DNA of 26,646 nt from Larix sibirica (Eukaryota > Streptophyta > Pinopsida > Pinales > Pinaceae). Shown here in pieces: positions 22,363 to 26,646 of this stretch (within the stretch, counting starts at the first letter, position 1; the number at the start of each line of letters is the position of its first letter). The position numbers and the translations under genes were made by a program. Below the pieces are notes generated by a model that was not told where the DNA came from, made no database searches, and saw only the letters and a list, made by a program, of their open reading frames with translations. The DNA is taken from contig NWUY0300014490.1 of assembly GCA_004151065.3 (NCBI GenBank), positions 20,130-46,775 on the forward strand, in the 5' to 3' direction.

Positions 22363-24307
22363 TTATTTCCTATTCATAGTTGGTGATGTATCTTTGTTTG
22401 ATGATTCCATGTACCTTGTACAATCATTTGTCTTATGACTAAGTTGACTACAATTTTGACATGGTTTTGTATATCAGAATCTTGCTATATGTCTGATATG
22501 ATTGCATCTCCAACACCTAATCAAATTACTGGTAGGTTCAGTTTCTCTTCTTGCATGTTGTCTACAGTCTATGGCCCTATGACCAAACCCATTGCATGAA
22601 TAAGAATAGACATGAAAATTTGTTACATACCTTTGATCTTTATTTGTAGTAAACCATGAATTATTTCTGAATCCATATTGATTTGGAAATGTTGTCCTTT
22701 GATGATTATCTCTCTTGTTGTTGTAGTTTTGACTTTTAGATTCACACTTCTTGTTTGAAGAGGATGTAGTCATGTCATTGTTGTAGTCAAATCTTTTATC
22801 TTCAGCTTTCCTATGACCATCATGATTTATTCCTTGATTAGGAATAGTGTGAATATAGCTTGAATTCTCTTCTTCTTTCTTTTTGTTATTTTTACTAGTA
22901 TAACCCAGACCTGCTTTGTCTTCAGGAGATCTTTGACTGCTCGGAATTGTCTTCAGGAGATCTTTGACTTGCTCAGCTATTCATGAATCTCACATTTGCT
23001 TTTGAATTGCCTTGAGAATTTTCCACAATCTTCAATTGATTCTTGACTTCATCAAATTGATCCCTTAGACTGTTAACTTCATCATCTTTTTCTTTTACTT
23101 GTTTTATCAAGTCTTCTTCCATTTGTTGTACTTCCTTCTGCTATCTCTTAAGGATAGTAATCTCCTTAACTTGTTTTTTTATTGTTTTCTTTAATTCAAT
23201 ATTTTCTTCTAAGGATGCTTCCAATTATGCCTTTACATCTACTACACCTTCTTCATGTTCTAACTATTCAGGTCCTCTATCTTCATCTTCAATAGGGTCT
23301 ATTGTGTCTTTGTTTTCCATCTTTTCTTCCTTTACATGTATGGCTTACTCTAGTTGAATCCTTTGTTCAGTGATAATATTCCCAACCTCTTCAATTTCCT
23401 CTTGGGTCTTTTGTAGTTGATCTTTTAGTGACTGATTCTCCTCTTTGAGATTTGCAATTTCTTCTATTTGGTTTTTTAGACCAATAATGGTCCTTTCAAC
23501 TTCTTTATGAGCCTCAGGTTTTTCCCTTTTAGATTCTTCTAATGATTCTTCTAGTTGTACATACTTCTTCTTGTGTTCCATCAATTCTTCATATGAATCC
23601 TTCTCTTTTATTGCTAAAGCTGTTGCCATTTCCTCTAGATGAGTCTCAAGATCAGTGACATCTTCATCTATTTCCTTAGATCTCTGAGCCTCTTCTTCAT
23701 ATGTCAGCAATTGTTTCTCTAGCTGCTCATTTTTCTTTCTTTCTTTTCTGAACTCATCAAGAGCAGAGATGAGTTTTGCTTCCAAGTCAACAACAACTTC
23801 TTTGTCTTCAGAATCTTCCATGCTCTCAGAACTCTCATTTTTACTCATATTAGGTAGACTACAAGGATGATTTACATCAACAAATTTGGAAGAAGAGAAA
23901 TGTACTTTATCACAAGAATACTTATAGAGTTCTCTTCTAGCATGATCTCACTGACCTTCATCTAACTTGTTTGAGGCTTCTTCTTTTTCTAGTGTCTTTT
24001 CCTTTTGATCATCTCAAAACTTGTCTTCATCTGAGTAGAGATCTTCTAGTTTGATCCATAGTTCTCTTGTTGAGGTGCATTGTCCCACGTTCTCTTTTAT
24101 GGAATCAGACATTCCATCAAGTATAGTTTTTATGGCCATTGAGTTATTCTTCCTTGCATCCTTCTAAGCTGTGGATTTCATTTTCTTTGGTGGAGTGTAG
24201 CCAGTGACAACTGAGTTCCATATGTCAAGTCCTACTGCCATGAGATATGCCTTCATTCTTGCTTTCCATATTGCATATTTGTTCCCAATGAACAATGGTG
24301 CCCCCAT
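22363..24307 (-). pseudogene. gag: Copia-type gag pseudogene, copy 2
   Basis: Gag builds the retrotransposon particle and binds its RNA. The frame starts at ATG 24307, about 80 bases after the PBS, and spans about 648 codons. Residues 1-45 (MGAPLFIGNKYAIWKARM..., then VTGYTPP) match the N-terminal gag domain of plant copia elements (DUF4219/UBN2 type). Codons 48, 98 and 120 are stops. Residues 154-320 are open and form a long Glu/Lys-rich coiled coil; more stops follow (codon 321 onward). A 31-bp direct duplication (22917-22978) shifts the frame. The C-terminal part (22474-22773) has two CCHC knuckles, each lacking one cysteine: Ser replaces the first Cys in SYSCNGFGHRAIDC, and a TGA replaces the last Cys after CWRCNHIRHIARF. 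A third, complete knuckle (CQNCSQLSHKTNDC, 22420-22461) lies past that stop. Clearly non-functional as it stands. Confidence 0.87.
22917..22978. repeat. 31-bp direct duplication that shifts the gag frame
   Basis: TGTCTTCAGGAGATCTTTGAC occurs twice with a 31-bp period (first near 22917, again near 22948). Because 31 is not a multiple of three, the frame before it (coiled coil) and after it (zinc knuckles) differ by one. The same duplication is in interior copy 1 near 17013-17074. Confidence 0.8.
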
Positions 24308-24384
24308 TCATAGAGAAAGTCACTTGTTTGCCCATTGTGTGTTCTAGGGTCTCCTTCAAGTTGGTCAAACTTATGTGAAGGATT

Positions 24385-24397
24385 GGCTTTGATACCA
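24385..24397 (-). promoter_or_regulatory. Primer-binding site (initiator tRNA-Met type)
   Basis: On the minus strand TGGTATCAAAGCC lies two bases after the CA end of the 5' LTR. The usual plant copia PBS begins TGGTATCAGAGC, so there is one mismatch. The position and spacing are as expected for the start of minus-strand DNA synthesis. Confidence 0.85.
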
Positions 24398-24399
24398 AT

Positions 24400-26419
24400 T
24401 GTTGGAATACATTGAGATACTAGTAGGGGGTGAATAAGTATCTCTGATCAATTTACAATCTGTTAGCTTTTCTTCCACAAGTTTGTTTCGTCAAATAAAC
24501 AATATCCTCATGTGTGCATCAATATATCATTAACAAGAGAATACTCAGAATGTAAGTATGAACAACTCATTATATAATATTGATAAAAACCATGTAGAAT
24601 ATTACAATAGATGAGGAGACTACAATATCCAAATGAATTAGCTACAACTGATGGGAGGCTCCAACCTCCTTGTTTCTTCAACTCCAACTGAAGGGATGCT
24701 CCAACACCCTAATTCTCCAGCTTTGACTGGAGGGAGGCTACAACCCCCTGAGTTTTATCATCTGCCATTGAAGGGATGCTACAACACCCCACTGATCAGG
24801 TTCTTCAAGCAAATACAATAGTCATTCTTGATCTCTTCCACACTCTTACTGATCTCACACTTCATTGCTATCAACTTCTTGCTACTCCTACATACTCAAG
24901 CAACCTTTGCCTTGAACTCTTCAAATCTGCTCCAAACTTCACAAATGATTCTACTTCAATGTCATACAAGGACAACTTCAAATATGCTCCAAACTTCCCA
25001 AATAAGTCTACTTCAATCTTCTCAAATTGGGCTACTATAAGACTGATCCAAAAATTACTCCAAGCACTCACTGTCACATAGGTAGAGTCTGCTCTCAAGA
25101 TTGGTTCTAGATATCACAAATGGCTGCTCCAAGACAGCTCCAAGTTTCGATACAAACTCAACCAAAAGTGTTTTTCAACTTGTCCCCAAGAATGCTCAAC
25201 AGTGGTCAGTTAATTCTGCTCTTTAACATAGAGTATGATTTTTGTCTTGTAACATTCCCAACCAATGCTTATTACATCTCATCAATGAGATCTACACCAC
25301 TACCTTAGAGAACCCAAATGTGTGATCCACATAGTTCTTGAACCAACCTCTATTTGACACATTTCCACTTGCAGCTCCTACCCCTTCATTTTTGTACCTT
25401 TGATGCCTCAGTCCATCTCAGAGCTCACACGTTATATTTCACACACTCGTACAGTTAAATGCTTTGGATCTATATATATAGCGTTCCATCCTTATTTATT
25501 GGCCAACCTGTCACTTTGTATCATTGTTTTTCTTCAATTGAATAATAGAGCCAACCTATCATTTTACACATCTTTTATGTGCAACACATCATAATAAGCC
25601 CATGGATTAGCAACGTAGAGAAGGCATTTTTGACACATTATTAGGCTTCTTTAATGAGATTAACCAACACCCATGTTTTAAGGGTTTCTTCATTATTTGC
25701 AAGGGCTTCTTCAATACTCTTCAAAGCTCCTCCAACATTTTAACATGAAAGGCTTCTTCCCAACACTACACATGTCTCTTTTGAAGGGGCTTCTACCATA
25801 CACATGCTTGTAGAATGGGTTCTTATCAACGCTAGTCAATACTTCTCCAATATTCTTCAAAGCTACTTCAATGCTTTAAACAAGGACTTCTACCCAATGC
25901 AACACACTTCTTATCTTCAAGTCTGGTTTGTTCGAGGGATCTTCAACTTCGATTCTCTCAAGCATCATATGTTCATGATTGTCCTAACGTAGACTAGGCT
26001 TCAATTCATCACCAAACTTGCTCGACCTATGCCAAAGTGTTGTCAACACGGACTGCTAACACAATCAGGACTTCTTCAAAACTTTGATGATTTCCTGTCA
26101 ATGCTACGAGCATTTTTACTTGGTTGACTTGATTGGTGGGCATGGTCCCTTGTGGGATTTTGCACAGACTTCTTCTTTGCTCAAAGAATCTATCAAAGAC
26201 TTTCTTAATCTGGTGAAGATCATGTTTCCAAACTGTTGGTGCCTTGGTTCTTTGAACTAATAACAAAGTGTCTTCACCGAATGCCTTGGTCTTTATTCAC
26301 TTTGACAAAGTGTTTTATATACTTCTTCAAACTAGCATCTAAGCTCAACACTTCAAATCTGATTGGGTGGGCATACTCTCCAACCCCATTTCACATCAAT
26401 GACAACACTAAGTCCAACC
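24400..26419 (-). repeat. 5' LTR of the nested element (about 2.0 kb)
   Basis: On the minus strand it runs from GGTTGGACTTAG (26419; the first T of TG appears changed to G) to TATTCCAACA (24400). It aligns with 12329-14429 along its length, including the GAAGGGATGCT repeats, the TATA region (25471-25480) and the CTATGCCAAAGTGTT segment. It lacks the 33-bp expansion seen in the other LTR. The PBS follows directly. Short frames on either strand are incidental. Confidence 0.88.
25471..25480 (-). promoter_or_regulatory. Probable LTR TATA box (5' LTR)
   Basis: TATATATATA at the position that aligns with the longer (AT)n run of the 3' LTR, about 940 bp from the U3 end. In the 5' LTR this would drive transcription of the element. 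Confidence 0.5.
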
Positions 26420-26424
26420 ATTAG
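26420..26424. repeat. Target-site duplication, right copy
   Basis: ATTAG next to the outer end of the 5' LTR. It differs by one transition from ATTGG at 12324-12328. A 5-bp duplication is the normal product of copia-type integrases. Confidence 0.72.
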
Positions 26425-26646
26425 AATCAATGAAGCCAACCAAGAAAGGATTCCCCCTTGAATTGGAATGTATCCCAAACTAAACTATACCTAGAATATA
26501 CTGAAGTATATTTTTTGTTCCTTTCTAATGACTTTCATGGCGTGTTTGCACATACCAAGCAACAAGACCGACAACAAAGAAAATATCAAGACGAGCATGA
26601 GTCAAGTACAAAATATTGCCAACTAACTGACAATACAAGGTGGCAT
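26420..26646 (-). pseudogene. pol: Host copia pol, RT-RNase H junction, upstream piece
   Basis: The minus strand from the window edge reads LYCQLVGNILYLTHARLDI, then WYVQTRHESH, a stop, KGTKNILQYILGIV, a stop, FGIHSNSRGNPFLVGFIDSN. This matches the end of copia RT and the start of RNase H, which normally run YR-LVGSLIYLT-TRPDI...HW-AAKRILRY--GT...L-GY-DSDWAGD. The two in-frame stops are TAG codons, the first where the family has Trp. The frame breaks at the LTR just after the first catalytic Asp motif and resumes at 12328. The gene runs off the window edge. Confidence 0.88.

Larger units (their letters stand above)
20334..24399 (-). repeat. Element interior, copy 2 (complete, PBS to PPT)
   Basis: A 4066-bp interior with the PBS next to the 5' LTR, the gag pseudogene (22363-24307) and a non-coding stretch of about 2 kb before the PPT. 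In the non-coding part I looked on the minus strand for integrase, RT (YVDD) and RNase H motifs and recognised none. One short open stretch near 21600-21710 has no recognisable family. Nearly identical to copy 1. Confidence 0.88.
12329..26419 (-). mobile_element. Nested gag-only copia-type LTR element (TR-GAG-like), with duplicated interior
   Basis: Read on the minus strand the order is: 5' LTR (26419 to 24400), PBS, gag pseudogene, a non-coding stretch of about 2 kb, PPT, and 3' LTR (14429 to 12329). The interior appears twice, with a foreign segment between. A 5-bp target duplication flanks the whole: ATTGG at 12324-12328 and ATTAG at 26420-26424, one transition apart. The element interrupts the RNase H frame of another copia pol. 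No protease, integrase, RT or RNase H was recognised inside, so mobility would have depended on an autonomous relative. Counting one interior copy, the element would be about 8.2 kb. Roughly 10% LTR divergence (judged by eye) points to an old insertion. Confidence 0.8.

Noticed and set aside
12329-26419. Treating this as an intact autonomous copia element
   Set aside because: Gag has many stops and a frameshift, no pol domain was recognised inside, and the interior is duplicated around a foreign segment.

Overview
The window looks like repeat-rich, AT-rich nuclear DNA of a land plant, probably one with a large genome; the species cannot be fixed from the sequence. Evidence for a plant is the plant-type Ty1/copia gag (a KYAIWKARMKAYLM-type N-terminal domain and CCHC knuckles), a primer-binding site like the 3' end of initiator tRNA-Met, a Ty3/gypsy reverse transcriptase relic, and telo-box-like AAACCCTA motifs. 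I see no intact host gene. Every recognisable coding stretch is a retrotransposon relic with stops or frameshifts.

Layout. 1-3167: a 1.43-kb block present twice in tandem, each copy ending in a 51-bp minisatellite, with a single N between them (1390). 3168-9725: mostly unassigned AT-rich DNA with local tandem duplications (three units of about 330-385 bp, one 258-bp pair, one 89-bp pair). 10028-10487: three tRNA-like sequences on the minus strand, about 195 bp apart. 11399-11892: a broken Ty3/gypsy protease/RT-linker and RT start on the plus strand. 12240-26646: a nested copia structure on the minus strand.

The nested structure is the main result. The RNase H part of a decayed copia pol (26646 down to 26420, then 12328 down to 12240) is split by a second LTR element at 12329-26419. 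The split falls inside the motif GFIDSN/NWVENLDD, and a 5-bp target duplication (ATTGG / ATTAG, one transition) flanks the insertion. The inserted element has LTRs of about 2.1 and 2.0 kb, a PBS, a PPT, and a gag pseudogene with a long coiled coil and three zinc knuckles. I recognised no protease, integrase, RT or RNase H between gag and the PPT, so it resembles a non-autonomous gag-only (TR-GAG-like) element.

The 4.07-kb interior of that element is present twice, at offset 5904. The copies differ at only about five positions that I could find, although the two LTRs differ at roughly one base in ten. A single N (18480) ends the first copy, and an LTR-like segment of a different type (18481-20333) lies between the copies. 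This may be a chimeric assembly or a real recombination product. All three N's in the window (1390, 12239, 18480) sit where the sequence changes identity, so they look like contig joins. Structures that cross them should be treated with caution.
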